Positions 32,670-41,388 of a stretch of DNA of 53,354 nucleotides are shown here, one piece after another. Below the pieces are notes generated by a model that had not been told where the DNA came from, ran no database searches, and saw only the letters and a list, made by a program, of their open reading frames with translations. A program made the translations under genes and the position numbers. The DNA lies in the NCBI GenBank assembly GCA_020346605.1, contig CP070784.1:1287221-1340574 (forward strand). Direction: 5' to 3'. Positions within the stretch are counted from its first letter, which is position 1. Each line of letters opens with the position of its first letter. Source of the DNA: Candidatus Bathyarchaeota archaeon. GTDB taxonomy: Archaea > Thermoproteota > Bathyarchaeia > TCS64.

Positions 32670-33377
32670 ATGAAGTACGCTAACGTGAGGGCCTTCGACA
32701 TCCCGGGCGCCTGGTACAGGACCTTGGAGGAGATCTGGAGGAACGGCGACGAGTTCCAGGTGGGGTACGGCTCGGAGATAACGATGACCAAGAAGCTGAA
32801 CGTGAGCATCGAGATCACCCACCCGGAGCGGAGGCCCATCGTGGCGGACAAGGCGCCATGCGACATGAAGTACATCCTCTCCTACGCGCTGCAGTACCTT
32901 TGGGCGGGAGTCAAGGAGGAGGGGGAAACCTACACCTACGCCAGCAGGCTCAGGGAGCCCGTGGACCAGGTGGAGTACCTCATCGAGAGGTACGTGGAGG
33001 AACCCAACGACAGGCAGCTGACGATGGTGATCAGGCAACCCCAGGACATCTACAGGGAGCTGGACGGGATGAAGCACGAACCCCCCTGCCTCACCGTGAT
33101 GGACACCGAGCTCTACGAGGACCAGATGCACTTGACCTGTTACTTCAGGTCATGGGACGCCTACGCAGGCTTACCGGCGAATATCGCAGGGATCCAGATC
33201 TTCAACGAGGCATTGGTCAGCGAGATCAACGCCCGCGCGGGCACGGAGTACACCACTGGCAAGCTCCTGTTCCACTCCAAGAACTGCCACATCTACAGTA
33301 GGCTGTACGAGTACGTCGAGGAGCTGATCACGCCCGAGGAGGACTCGAGGCGCCAGCTGAGCAAGAAGAATGGGTAG
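32670..33377 (+). CDS. thyA: Thymidylate synthase, archaeal ThyA type
   Basis: A 235-residue enzyme, clearly shorter than bacterial ThyA, like the archaeal form. It lacks the long N-terminal folate part. The catalytic Cys is in H-E-P-P-C-L near residue 134; the dUMP-binding F-R-S-W-D-A-Y-A-G-L-P-A-N-I lies near residue 157, with the key Asp and Asn kept; H-I-Y near residue 207 matches the H-x-Y that binds the ribose. It makes dTMP from dUMP; the methyl donor in archaea may be a methanopterin or folate. ATG 32670 starts the conserved region; an upstream GTG at 32658 is less likely. Confidence 0.8.
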   Translation: MKYANVRAFDIPGAWYRTLEEIWRNGDEFQVGYGSEITMTKKLNVSIEITHPERRPIVADKAPCDMKYILSYALQYLWAGVKEEGETYTYASRLREPVDQVEYLIERYVEEPNDRQLTMVIRQPQDIYRELDGMKHEPPCLTVMDTELYEDQMHLTCYFRSWDAYAGLPANIAGIQIFNEALVSEINARAGTEYTTGKLLFHSKNCHIYSRLYEYVEELITPEEDSRRQLSKKNG

Positions 33378-33407
33378 TTCAGTAACCTATACTGCAATTG
33401 GTTTCCT

Positions 33408-33420
33408 AAACCCTTTTTTC
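33408..33420 (+). terminator. AAACCCTTTTTTC terminator after thymidylate synthase
   Basis: The C3-T6 run lies 30 bases after the stop codon, without a hairpin, and matches the other terminators in this window. Confidence 0.5.
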
Positions 33421-33513
33421 ATAACGTTTTATTGGCTGATATGGAACATCGTACCATAGTTTTATACCCACATATCCACTTTGACTTGCCCAGTATCTTT
33501 TGGAGGCAGTTCG

Positions 33514-34107
33514 ATGGATGAGAAGGGAAATGGTCATGCGGAAGAAGCAGAGGTGTATCTGCTCAAGGAGACGCATAGAGTCGATCTGGAGCCAATAGAA
33601 TCAGGGGGTTACATCCTTGACATAGGGGGTGGAGGAGAGGGGATCGTGGGCAAGCTGAACGGCCGCAGAGTGATCTCCATCGACAAGAACCGGAGGGAGC
33701 TTGAGGAGACCAAGAACGATAGCTTGAAGATCGTCATGGACGCGACCGACTTGAAGTTCCTCCCCTGTTCCTTCGAGGTCGTCACTTCATTCTTCACGAT
33801 GATGTACATTAAAACCGATGCCCACGCGAGGGTATTTGACGAGGCGTACAGAGTCCTTGTGGACGGTGGCAGGTTCCTCATATGGGATCTGAGGATCCCC
33901 GAGCGGTTCAGCGCGGAACGCTTCTTTGGTGTCATGATAAAGGTGTCGATCCCAGATGAGACCATCTCAACAGGATACGGCGTAAAGTGGGAGGGCAAGG
34001 TTCAGGACATGGAGCATTTCAGAGATCTTGCCGCAGAAAAAGGGTTTCAGGTCCTGAACGAGTGGAGCGAAGGCGAAATCTTCTTCCTAGAACTTCAGAA
34101 GAGCTAG
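33514..34107 (+). CDS. Class I SAM-dependent methyltransferase
   Basis: A 197-residue methyltransferase of the class I (methyltransferase 11-like) fold. Motif I is I-L-D-I-G-G-G-G-E-G near residue 31, motif II acidic D-K-N near 53, V-M-D-A-T-D-L-K-F-L near 71 and the post-motif stretch F-D-E-A-Y-R-V-L-V-D-G-G near residue 107. The substrate is not evident. GGAGG at 33502-33506 gives good spacing to ATG 33514; the reading frame could be opened earlier at TTG 33481 but without a site. Confidence 0.82.
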   Translation: MDEKGNGHAEEAEVYLLKETHRVDLEPIESGGYILDIGGGGEGIVGKLNGRRVISIDKNRRELEETKNDSLKIVMDATDLKFLPCSFEVVTSFFTMMYIKTDAHARVFDEAYRVLVDGGRFLIWDLRIPERFSAERFFGVMIKVSIPDETISTGYGVKWEGKVQDMEHFRDLAAEKGFQVLNEWSEGEIFFLELQKS

Positions 34108-34296
34108 CCTCGATCCTCATCAACTTCATCGAATCTCCATCGACAGGTCAGCACTCGTAATCCTTCACTCTTGTAGAGTCAGGCAGCTCATGTAAATGAT
34201 TTTTAATGTAGTGTTGGTGCACACGAAGATCGGTGCAACTCGCCGTGGACCCAAAATTTATCATGTAGTAGGGAAAACTCTCAGAGGTGAAACTTC

Positions 34297-35376
34297 ATGG
34301 GTAAGCGCGTCAGAGCTCGTGAGTTTGGCATAGAGATGGGGTTGCTGGAGACGGGCCGTCTCAACGCCATCACAGATGTAGAGGGGGTCGGCGTCGGCCA
34401 CTCGACGCTCATTGAGGGGGATAACATCAGGACAGGGGTCACGGCCATAGTGCCTCACCAGGGGAACCCCTTCGAAGAGAAGGTCACGGCGGCCGTCGAC
34501 ATATTCAACGCCTACGGGAAATCGACCGGCCTCCCCCAGATCCAGTTCGAGGGAGTCATCGAGGTCCCCATACTCCTTACGGAGACCCTGAACACGTGGC
34601 GCGTGGCGAACTCCGTTCTCGACTACATGAACGAGGGGTACGGCCTCGTCCCCCGCTCGCTGAACGTCGTGGTGGGGGAGACGAACGGCAGCTACCTCAC
34701 CGACAACTTCGGGAGACACGTGGGCAAGGAGCAGGTGTTCGAGGCAATAGACAAGGCGAGGACTCCGGAGGGTCGTGGGCCCGTCCCAGAGGGGAACGTT
34801 GGGGGTGGCACCCCGATGACCGGCTACGGCTTCAAGGGCGGGATAGGGACGGCGTCGAGGAAGTACGCCAATTTCACCGTGGGCATCCTGGTCCAGCTGA
34901 ACTGCGGGGCCAAGGATGAGCTCAGGATCGACGGCGTGCCTGTGGGAAGGGAAATAGAGCTCCCCAGGCCGCCTGAGAGGTCCCCCGGGAACTCGATCAT
35001 GATGATATGCGCCACAGATCTCGACATCGAATCCCGCCAACTCTGGAAGGTGGCCAAGAGGGTGGCCTTGGGGCTGGCTCGCACGGGATCTTACAGTGGA
35101 AACGGTAGCGGGGACTTCACCATCGCGTTTACGACGGGCAAGAAGAAAGTGGACGAGTTGAGGGAGATGGCTCAGGCCCGGAGGCGATCCTTCAGCGGCG
35201 ATAGCTTCTTGAGCCTCGTCTACCGTGCGACCGTCGAGGCGACTGAGGAGGCAATCATCAACGCCCTCTTCAAGGCAGAGACGTTGACCGGGAGAGAGGG
35301 TAACACCAGGTACGAGCTACCTTACGACCAAGTAGCAGAGGTCCTTGAGCGACAAGGGCGAAGTCTTAGAAAATAG
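34297..35376 (+). CDS. P1-family peptidase (DmpA/L-aminopeptidase D-esterase)
   Basis: A 359-residue N-terminal nucleophile hydrolase of the DmpA family, which cuts itself into two chains. N-A-I-T-D-V-E-G-V-x-V-G-H opens the domain near residue 23, G-N-V-G-G-G-T-P near residue 167 is conserved, and the self-cleavage site is likely the Asn-Ser in S-P-G-N-S-I-M near residue 229-233, which exposes Ser as the nucleophile. The enzyme releases N-terminal residues, in some members D-residues or beta-amino acids. TATA-like AAAATTTATC lies at about 34252-34261 and GGTGA before the ATG. Confidence 0.88.
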   Translation: MGKRVRAREFGIEMGLLETGRLNAITDVEGVGVGHSTLIEGDNIRTGVTAIVPHQGNPFEEKVTAAVDIFNAYGKSTGLPQIQFEGVIEVPILLTETLNTWRVANSVLDYMNEGYGLVPRSLNVVVGETNGSYLTDNFGRHVGKEQVFEAIDKARTPEGRGPVPEGNVGGGTPMTGYGFKGGIGTASRKYANFTVGILVQLNCGAKDELRIDGVPVGREIELPRPPERSPGNSIMMICATDLDIESRQLWKVAKRVALGLARTGSYSGNGSGDFTIAFTTGKKKVDELREMAQARRRSFSGDSFLSLVYRATVEATEEAIINALFKAETLTGREGNTRYELPYDQVAEVLERQGRSLRK

Positions 35377-35546
35377 AAGAGGCGCGGCGCGCGCAATGAG
35401 CCGCTGCACTCGAAGAAAGTTTCGTTGGCCTGCGCGTGCATTTACATGCCTTCTCTTTCTGATTTTTGTGAAAGTGGCTAACACTCAATATTTTTCTATA
35501 GATTTTTAATAATAATTCATTTAAAAAAATCAAAAATTATTTATAG

Positions 35547-35557
35547 TTTATATATAA
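35547..35557 (+). promoter_or_regulatory. TATA box of the DUF6754 operon
   Basis: TTTATATATAA in a strongly AT-rich 90-base stretch, 50 bases before the first start codon. The expected transcription start is near 35577. The AT-rich surroundings and near-ideal box suggest strong expression. Confidence 0.6.
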
Positions 35558-35566
35558 CGTTAAAAA

Positions 35567-35582
35567 TACGCTTTAAAGCGTA
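35567..35582. promoter_or_regulatory. Perfect 16-bp palindrome over the predicted start of transcription
   Basis: TACGCTTTAAAGCGTA covers the expected transcription start of the DUF6754 operon, 15 bases after the TATA box and 24 bases before the ATG. A dimeric repressor bound here would block polymerase. The same sequence was not seen upstream of the MutL-like operon. Confidence 0.55.
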
Positions 35583-35606
35583 AAAGGAAAAAAAGGAGTA
35601 AAAAAA

Positions 35607-36389
35607 ATGCCGATAATACAAGAAGGACGAATTATGGATCTTTTGCTCTTCATAGTGCTTTCAGCCGCAATGTACTACTACCTTGAAAGGATCCGATCGA
35701 ACAAGCCCCTGCCAAGGATCAGGCGTCTCGCCGCCTTCGAAGCGATAGAGGAGGGCGTAGGGCGAGCCGTCGAGACCGGGAAGATGGTGTTCATGGAAGC
35801 GGGGTTCGGTACACTGACTAGAGGCGCCTACGCCCCCATGACCATGGCTGGAATGAACGTGCTCAGGCACGTGGCGAAGCTGTGCGCGGAGCGTGACGCG
35901 AAGCTGCAGTTCGGTGCAACGGGCTACGAGATCCTGCCCCTGGCAGAGGGGATAGTTGAGGAGGCCTACAAGGTCGCAGGGAAATCGGACGAGTTCAGTG
36001 AAGACATGATACATTTCTTCGGAAGTGGTTTCGCAGGCAACATGTCCGAGGCCTCATACATGGTTGAGAACGGCTGTGCGTGTCTGGTGATGGTCGGCGC
36101 TTTCTCAACTTCCTGCTTGGTCCTCCTCGGAGCGTCTAGGAGGTCTGGGGCCATTACGATAGGAGGAACAGGTAGGTGGATCATGATGTATGCCTTCGGT
36201 ATTGCATCAGACTTCCTATTCATACTTGAGGACATCTATGCCGCAGGCGCGCTGGCGTCCGGGGACACAACAGTCATGACGACGTTGGCTGTCGAAGACA
36301 TCTTGAAATATCTGGTACTGGCTCTCTCGATAATCGGAGGTTTGCTCGCAATGATTGCAGTCGACTTCGTATCGTTCATAAAGATGTAG
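35607..36389 (+). CDS. DUF6754-type membrane protein (first gene of membrane operon)
   Basis: A 260-residue protein. Residues 10-26 form a membrane helix (L-L-L-F-I-V-L-S-A-A-M-Y-Y-Y-L). Then comes a DUF6754-type domain: A-F-E-A-I-E-E-G-V-G-R-A-V-E-T-G-K near residue 42, F-G-T-L-T-R-G near residue 70, G-F-A-G-N-M-S-E-A near 142, M-V-G-A-F-S-T-S near residue 163, G-G-T-G-R near 187. A last helix lies near 232-250. Function is not established. It is the head gene of four co-directional membrane genes with gaps of 11 bases or overlaps. The start at ATG 35607 follows AAGGAG (35592-35597). It probably forms the core of a membrane complex with the next three products; inference. Confidence 0.7.
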   Translation: MPIIQEGRIMDLLLFIVLSAAMYYYLERIRSNKPLPRIRRLAAFEAIEEGVGRAVETGKMVFMEAGFGTLTRGAYAPMTMAGMNVLRHVAKLCAERDAKLQFGATGYEILPLAEGIVEEAYKVAGKSDEFSEDMIHFFGSGFAGNMSEASYMVENGCACLVMVGAFSTSCLVLLGASRRSGAITIGGTGRWIMMYAFGIASDFLFILEDIYAAGALASGDTTVMTTLAVEDILKYLVLALSIIGGLLAMIAVDFVSFIKM

Positions 36390-36400
36390 GTGAATGCGAA

Positions 36401-37054
36401 ATGTCTAGAGAAGTTAGAAGGACAATTCCTCTCTACCTGATCATGGGATTGTGTGCCTTTTTCTTGTTAGAGTACTTTGCTGATATTTCAGCTATAACAG
36501 GGGTCAAGAGCGAGATAACCCGTTGGGGGACCATTGTTTCAGGATTTATGCTGATCTTCGGTGTGGTTCTGCTGATCCGACATCACTTCATGCAACTCGC
36601 TGTACGCAATGTCGGGCAGAGGGAGAAGATACTTAGCGTGGTCTTCTTCGTCTCCTTCCTCGCCTTCCTCCTCATAGGGTTCTCGACACCCGAGAGGACA
36701 GGCGGAACAAACTACCAGTGGATCTATCAGAACATGTACAGGCCGGCGGGCACAGCCATCACGGCTCTCTGTTTCTGGTGGTGTATCTATGGGGGCTACA
36801 AGACCTTCACGATCAGGTCGTGGGAGTCCGCCTCCATCGGTGCAGGTGCAGTGATATACATGCTGAGATTGCTGCCTATCGGACCAGTCTTCGTCCCACC
36901 ACTGGCCCCCTTGGCAGACTGGCTCTTGGCGACCATAAACGTCGGCGCGACGAGAGGCGGGACCCTCGCCGTTGGAGCCGGTTCTCTGGTTCTTGGAATG
37001 CGGACGTTGCTTGGTAAGGAAACAGGTGCCCTTGAGGCGGTTCAGGAGGGTTGA
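36401..37054 (+). CDS. Polytopic membrane protein of the DUF6754 operon
   Basis: A 217-residue integral membrane protein with about six membrane helices: residues 11-28, 42-60, 77-94, 115-132, 142-160 and a last weaker one near 187-203. Charged loops (R-N-V-G-Q-R-E-K near residue 68) lie between the second and third. I recognise no transporter or energy-coupling family. The ATG at 36401 uses GGTGA at 36389-36393. The gene begins 11 bases after the DUF6754 gene and ends within the start region of the next, so coupling is strong. A role as a membrane scaffold or channel for the DUF6754 protein is inference. Confidence 0.65.
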   Translation: MSREVRRTIPLYLIMGLCAFFLLEYFADISAITGVKSEITRWGTIVSGFMLIFGVVLLIRHHFMQLAVRNVGQREKILSVVFFVSFLAFLLIGFSTPERTGGTNYQWIYQNMYRPAGTAITALCFWWCIYGGYKTFTIRSWESASIGAGAVIYMLRLLPIGPVFVPPLAPLADWLLATINVGATRGGTLAVGAGSLVLGMRTLLGKETGALEAVQEG

Positions 37055-37056
37055 GA

Positions 37057-37893
37057 GTGAGCATCTACAAGAAGCTTAGGGAGATCCCCGATGGATACCT
37101 CGGTGTGCTCTCCATAGTATTCATGCTGATACCCATTCTCTACCCCATGGGGCTACCCCTACAGATCTCAGACCCCACCAAGGGATACTACAACACTCTG
37201 AGAAACCTGCCAGAAGGATCACTCGTTTGCATCGATGGAGGTGGAGGCTTCGCCTCATTGGACGAGTTCGAATCATCGATAACTGCGACGATGAAGGTGA
37301 TGCTGTCCCTCCCGATCAAATGGTTTTCCTGGGGATATGGCTATGACGGACCCATACTGATGGACATGGTGCTGGACAACATCAACCCAGAGGGCTTTGG
37401 GAAGGTATATGGGGAGGACTACCTTGTCCTGCCCTATATCGCTGGGGGAGAGATGGCCGTCGCCTCGGTTGCATCGGACACCCAAGCCGTGGCGACGAAC
37501 GATTTCTACGGCAACGCCCTATCCCAGTACCCACTGTGGGACGAGATCACAGGGGCTGAAGACTTCGCACTGGTGATAACCATTAGCGGCAGCTGCCTCA
37601 ACATGGACCAGGAGACGCGCCAGTGGTACACCATCTATGGTATACAGCTGCTGGAGATTAACATGGCTTGCTGTTCACCAATGTCCATGAACTACTTCCC
37701 CGACGTCATGCCGGGGGGACTGTGGGGCGTCAAGGGTGGTACGGAGCTGGAAGTCCTTTCCGGGTTCCCTGGTCCGGGGGCCCGTCTGTCTGACTCTCAA
37801 AACCTGGCCCTCATGCCGTTTCTGGTCTTCCTGATACTGGGCAACATTGGCTATTTCGGTACTCTGTACCTGACGAAGGAGGAGGATAGTTGA
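37057..37893 (+). CDS. Two-helix membrane protein with large external domain (DUF6754 operon)
   Basis: A 278-residue protein with one hydrophobic helix near residue 14-32 (L-G-V-L-S-I-V-F-M-L-I-P-I-L-Y) and another near 245-268, and a domain of about 210 residues between them. This domain has glycine-rich turns (I-D-G-G-G-G-F) and several Cys (C-L-N-M-D near 189, A-C-C-S near 213) that look conserved-type but carry no known motif. It could be DUF6754-related but I cannot show it. I start it at GTG 37057, with AGGAGGG at 37044-37050; TTG 37051 would overlap the previous stop. It ends within the TGATG junction with the fourth gene. Confidence 0.6.
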   Translation: MSIYKKLREIPDGYLGVLSIVFMLIPILYPMGLPLQISDPTKGYYNTLRNLPEGSLVCIDGGGGFASLDEFESSITATMKVMLSLPIKWFSWGYGYDGPILMDMVLDNINPEGFGKVYGEDYLVLPYIAGGEMAVASVASDTQAVATNDFYGNALSQYPLWDEITGAEDFALVITISGSCLNMDQETRQWYTIYGIQLLEINMACCSPMSMNYFPDVMPGGLWGVKGGTELEVLSGFPGPGARLSDSQNLALMPFLVFLILGNIGYFGTLYLTKEEDS

Positions 37894-38516
37894 TGACATT
37901 CGGTGACATGATGGCTGCCTGGACCTTCGCTATATTCAGCCTCGCGATACTATCGTATCTCTGGAAGCTGAACTATGTCTACAAGATCGCCGAGACCTTC
38001 GCGGTAGGGTCACTGCTGGCACACACATTCGTCAATACCTGGACAGGGTCGATCGAGGGGATCTGTCTTAACCCCCTCATGGCTGGCGATGTAATTCGCA
38101 TTATACCTCTGATCTTCGGGCTGCTGGCTTTCACAAGGCTGTCACGCCGGTACGCTTGGATTTCCAGGTACCCCACAGCTTTGCTGGCTGGGGTAGGTAC
38201 CGGTGTCATGTTCGGAGCTACTTTCGACGCTCAAATACTAACTCAGCTGGCAATGACCGCTCAGGGCTTCATCGACAGGGACTTCTTCAGTGCCGCTGTC
38301 ATACTGGTCGGTGTCTTCGCGACACTCACGTACTTCATATACACTCAGGAGCACACCGGAGCCCTTGGGATATCCGCAAGGCTGGGCCGCATCTTCGCCA
38401 TGTTCTCTTTCGGGATGAACTACGCGGCGGAGCTTATCTGGTACGTAACCCTAGTAGTAGGGATAATGATCCGTCTTGTAGACCTCTGGATAAAAGGCGC
38501 TATCCTAGGTATGTAG
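37893..38516 (+). CDS. Polytopic membrane protein, last gene of the DUF6754 operon
   Basis: A 207-residue protein with about six membrane helices (residues 11-27, 32-50, 68-84, 95-112, 132-151 and 168-200, the last perhaps two). ATG 37893 overlaps the stop of the previous gene by one base (TGATG), and GGAGG at 37878-37884 gives the site. Small residues cluster in the fourth helix (L-L-A-G-V-G-T-G-V-M-F-G-A). No family is recognised. Its tight linkage to the other three suggests a stoichiometric partner. A C4-T6 terminator follows the gene. Confidence 0.65.
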   Translation: MTFGDMMAAWTFAIFSLAILSYLWKLNYVYKIAETFAVGSLLAHTFVNTWTGSIEGICLNPLMAGDVIRIIPLIFGLLAFTRLSRRYAWISRYPTALLAGVGTGVMFGATFDAQILTQLAMTAQGFIDRDFFSAAVILVGVFATLTYFIYTQEHTGALGISARLGRIFAMFSFGMNYAAELIWYVTLVVGIMIRLVDLWIKGAILGM

Positions 38517-38527
38517 AAAAACATAAT

Positions 38528-38537
38528 CCCCTTTTTT
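38528..38537 (+). terminator. CCCCTTTTTT terminator of the DUF6754 operon
   Basis: The run lies 12 bases after the stop of the fourth gene and no hairpin precedes it. It marks the operon as a four-gene unit, separate from the peptidase gene that has its own TATA-like box near 38612. Confidence 0.5.
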
Positions 38538-38649
38538 ATCTTAATTCAGCTGGGATCCAGATTGGATTCCGTGTCGAGCCAATAAATCCGGCAAGATCAT
38601 GGATTGGAAAGTTATAAATGAAAATTATAACACCACTCTTTGATTCATA

Positions 38650-40740
38650 ATGAATTCTGCATATAGCCGCCTCATGGAGGAAGCTCTCTCCGGGGAGGAG
38701 GCGAAGAACTTCGCCAAGGAGATCTCGCTCCATCACAGAGTCTCCGGGAGCTCAGGTTTCCACGAGGCCATCGAGTACGTGAAGTGGATGCTCAAGAACT
38801 TTGGCCTCGAGGTCAGCATAGACACCCGTCCCATGGACGGGGAGTTCAAGATATGGACCTGGACCTTCCCCAGGGCATGGGACATCGTGTCGGCGGAGCT
38901 CGAGGTAATAGAACCCGAGCCGGAGACGATAACCACTTTCGACGAGACACCCGTCTCCGTCTACAAGTACTCGGCTCCGACGCCTCCCGGGGGGATTGAG
39001 GCAGAACTTGTATATGTCGGGGAGGGAACCGAGGAGTCGTGCTACGAAGGCAAGGACGTCGAGGGGAAGATCGTCCTCGCCCGGGGATCTGGCCAGGATG
39101 TCGCGACGCTCTCCATGAGGCAGTACGGCGCCGTCTGCGTCATAACAGACTACCTCCGCCCACATCCCCCCGTCAAGACCAGGCTGGGGACGCCCGATCT
39201 CGTGCAGGACGCCTCCATAAGGGGCGGCGACAAGGACCTGAGGGCCTACTCCATCTCGTACAACCAGTTCAAGCGCCTCAAGGAGCTGCTGGATAGAGGC
39301 CCAGTCAGGGTCAGGGCCAAGATCAACGCCTTCTTCATCGAGCCTGGGGTTCTGGAGACTGTGATCGCGAAGATCCCGGGCTCCACCCTGCCCAACGAGG
39401 AGGTGGTGGTCATACCTCACATCTGCCACTACAGGCCCGGAGCCAACGACAACGCCGCCGGCGTGGGCCTCGTCATGGAGGTCGCCAAGGTGATACAGCG
39501 GGCGATAGAGAGCGGCAGGATCGAGCGGCCCAAGAGGACCATCACCTTCATCATCGGGGCGGAGATGTACGGCTCCCTCTCCTACCTGGAGAGGAACTGG
39601 GAGAGGAGGTATGAGATCGTGGGGGGCTTCTGCCTCGACATGCTGGGGGAGGACCAGGAGAAGACGAAGGCCGGCGTGGAGGTCTCGTCGGTCCCTGACT
39701 CGCTCCCGACGTTCCTCAACGACCATATCGCATCTCTCTTCGAGGGTGTGAAGCGTAAGACCCTCTACCGTTGGCACAACGCCAACAGGTGTTACAAGTA
39801 CGACTCCCTCACAGTCAACTTCCGCTACAACATCTCCCAGTTCTCCCCCGGGAGCGACCACCTAATCTTCGACGACTCCAGCGTAGGGGTGCCCGTCATC
39901 CAGTTCGGCCACTGGCCTGACATCTACTACCATAGCAGCGGCGACGTCATCGAGATGGTCGACCCTGAAGAGCTGAAGAGGAACGGCCTCGTCTTCGGCA
40001 CGGCGCTGCTCAATCTGGCGAACACGGGTCCCGAGCAAGCGAACACCCTGATGAACCACGTGTACACCCAGTCGATCAAGAGGATAGCCGACAACGGCGG
40101 CAGGGCCAGGGACGAAGCGATCGAGGTCTACGAAAGCTGCAATCTGGAGGGCGTGGACAACGATGAGCTGGCGGGAAAGATTTCCGACCTGGTCGAGCTG
40201 GAGTCCAAGAGGCTCGACTTCCTCGCAGACAGGGACAGGAAGGGCCTCAGGTCAGCCCTGCGATTGATAAAAGACGAAGACGCGAAATCGCAGGACAAGT
40301 CGAGGGAGCTGGCTGAGTCTCTCTGCGGAGCGATTGAAGGAGCCCTGAGGTCCGAGAAGGAGACCCTGGTGACCTTCACATCGTCTCTTCTAGGTGAAAC
40401 TGGGCACGGGGCAGAGGGCACGCTGAGTGAAGTTGAGGAGGCGTACGAGGCGACCGTGCCAAAGCGCAACTTCATCGGATCTCTGTCGGGCAGTGACTTC
40501 ATGCGACGGCTCACACCCGAGAGGAGGAAGCAGTACATAGAGTGGGTGACATCGGGGAGGGAGCTCGTGTTCGGCAACCTGAACGCCAAGATCGTGGAGA
40601 TGTGGAGCTTCGCCGACGGCGAGAGGAACATCGCCCAGATCGCTGAGGCTGTCACCTTTGAGTACGGGCCCACGGATCACAAGCTCGTAATGGAGATCTT
40701 CAGCGACCTGGAGAAGATCGGCTACGTCGAACTCGCCTAG
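38650..40740 (+). CDS. M28-family peptidase-like protein with long C-terminal extension
   Basis: A 696-residue protein. The N-terminal region has an M28-type prodomain with an inserted PA-like domain (E-G-K-D-V-E-G-K-I-V-L-A near residue 130). The zinc site is visible: C-H-Y-R-P-G-A-N-D-N-A-A-G near residue 259 (His and Asp), G-A-E-M-Y-G near residue 301, S-D-H near 402, and Y-Y-H-S-S-G-D near residue 425. The last 200 residues are charged and helical and end in a winged-helix-like stretch (W-S-F-A-D-G-E-R-N-I-A-Q-I-A-E), which is unusual in this family. It should be a cytosolic or peripheral aminopeptidase. It follows the DUF6754 operon but has its own promoter. Confidence 0.78.
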   Translation: MNSAYSRLMEEALSGEEAKNFAKEISLHHRVSGSSGFHEAIEYVKWMLKNFGLEVSIDTRPMDGEFKIWTWTFPRAWDIVSAELEVIEPEPETITTFDETPVSVYKYSAPTPPGGIEAELVYVGEGTEESCYEGKDVEGKIVLARGSGQDVATLSMRQYGAVCVITDYLRPHPPVKTRLGTPDLVQDASIRGGDKDLRAYSISYNQFKRLKELLDRGPVRVRAKINAFFIEPGVLETVIAKIPGSTLPNEEVVVIPHICHYRPGANDNAAGVGLVMEVAKVIQRAIESGRIERPKRTITFIIGAEMYGSLSYLERNWERRYEIVGGFCLDMLGEDQEKTKAGVEVSSVPDSLPTFLNDHIASLFEGVKRKTLYRWHNANRCYKYDSLTVNFRYNISQFSPGSDHLIFDDSSVGVPVIQFGHWPDIYYHSSGDVIEMVDPEELKRNGLVFGTALLNLANTGPEQANTLMNHVYTQSIKRIADNGGRARDEAIEVYESCNLEGVDNDELAGKISDLVELESKRLDFLADRDRKGLRSALRLIKDEDAKSQDKSRELAESLCGAIEGALRSEKETLVTFTSSLLGETGHGAEGTLSEVEEAYEATVPKRNFIGSLSGSDFMRRLTPERRKQYIEWVTSGRELVFGNLNAKIVEMWSFADGERNIAQIAEAVTFEYGPTDHKLVMEIFSDLEKIGYVELA

Positions 40741-40757
40741 AACTGCTCTAAGCTCTC

Positions 40758-41219
40758 CTATTCGTTTCGGGGCCGGTTAAGAGGGGCACCGGGGAGGCTC
40801 AGCTTTAGCTCTCCCCTTTCTCCCAACCTCCCGCCCAGGAGCCCGCCGAGGAGGTAACCGAGGAACACCCACATCTCCTCGAACTGGTTAGTGACGCCCA
40901 GTAAGGACAGGGCCACGTAAACGATGTAGGAGTACAATCCGATGACTGCTCCTGTGAGCAGGTGGTTCTCTACCCTGTTCTTCGTCAATAGGTAGCCCGA
41001 GGCGGCTCCAGAGAGCATCGTCATTGCCCAGGAGCCGAGTATCTGGTACAGCGTCGAAAACATCCTGAGGTAGGGCGAAAGGAAAAAAGACAGGACAATC
41101 CTGATCCCGTTGGCGAAAAAGGCTCCCGACAGGTACTGGGTTATGGTCATCTTCTTCGACAACGGAGGCACAGTCCCCTTGTGTCGTAGATAATTGTGGT
41201 ATCCTCCTATAACATTCAC
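40758..41219 (-). CDS. Small polytopic membrane protein
   Basis: A 153-residue protein with about four membrane helices, at residues near 30-50 (F-A-N-G-I-R-I-V-L-S-F-F-L), 55-75, 88-106 and 117-132. The last contains a glycine zipper (L-G-Y-L-L-G-G-L-L-G-G-R-L-G), a shape seen in DUF5518-like and other small archaeal membrane proteins. No function can be assigned. The start is ATG 41219; a TATA-like TTTTAATT lies near 41255. It converges with the M28-like gene. Confidence 0.6.
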   Translation of the reverse strand: MNVIGGYHNYLRHKGTVPPLSKKMTITQYLSGAFFANGIRIVLSFFLSPYLRMFSTLYQILGSWAMTMLSGAASGYLLTKNRVENHLLTGAVIGLYSYIVYVALSLLGVTNQFEEMWVFLGYLLGGLLGGRLGERGELKLSLPGAPLNRPRNE

Positions 41220-41388
41220 CCTTTCCTTTTCCTGCTTCGTTCAACACTGCGCCAATTAAAAGCATGAAGCCATCATTTTTTACTACCGCCAAACAAGTGC
41301 TCCAATATGCGGTCATACGGCTCCTTTTTGACAACATTGCACTTGAAAAAAGGCTTAAATTCGCTGAAAAATATAGGAACAAGGGATA

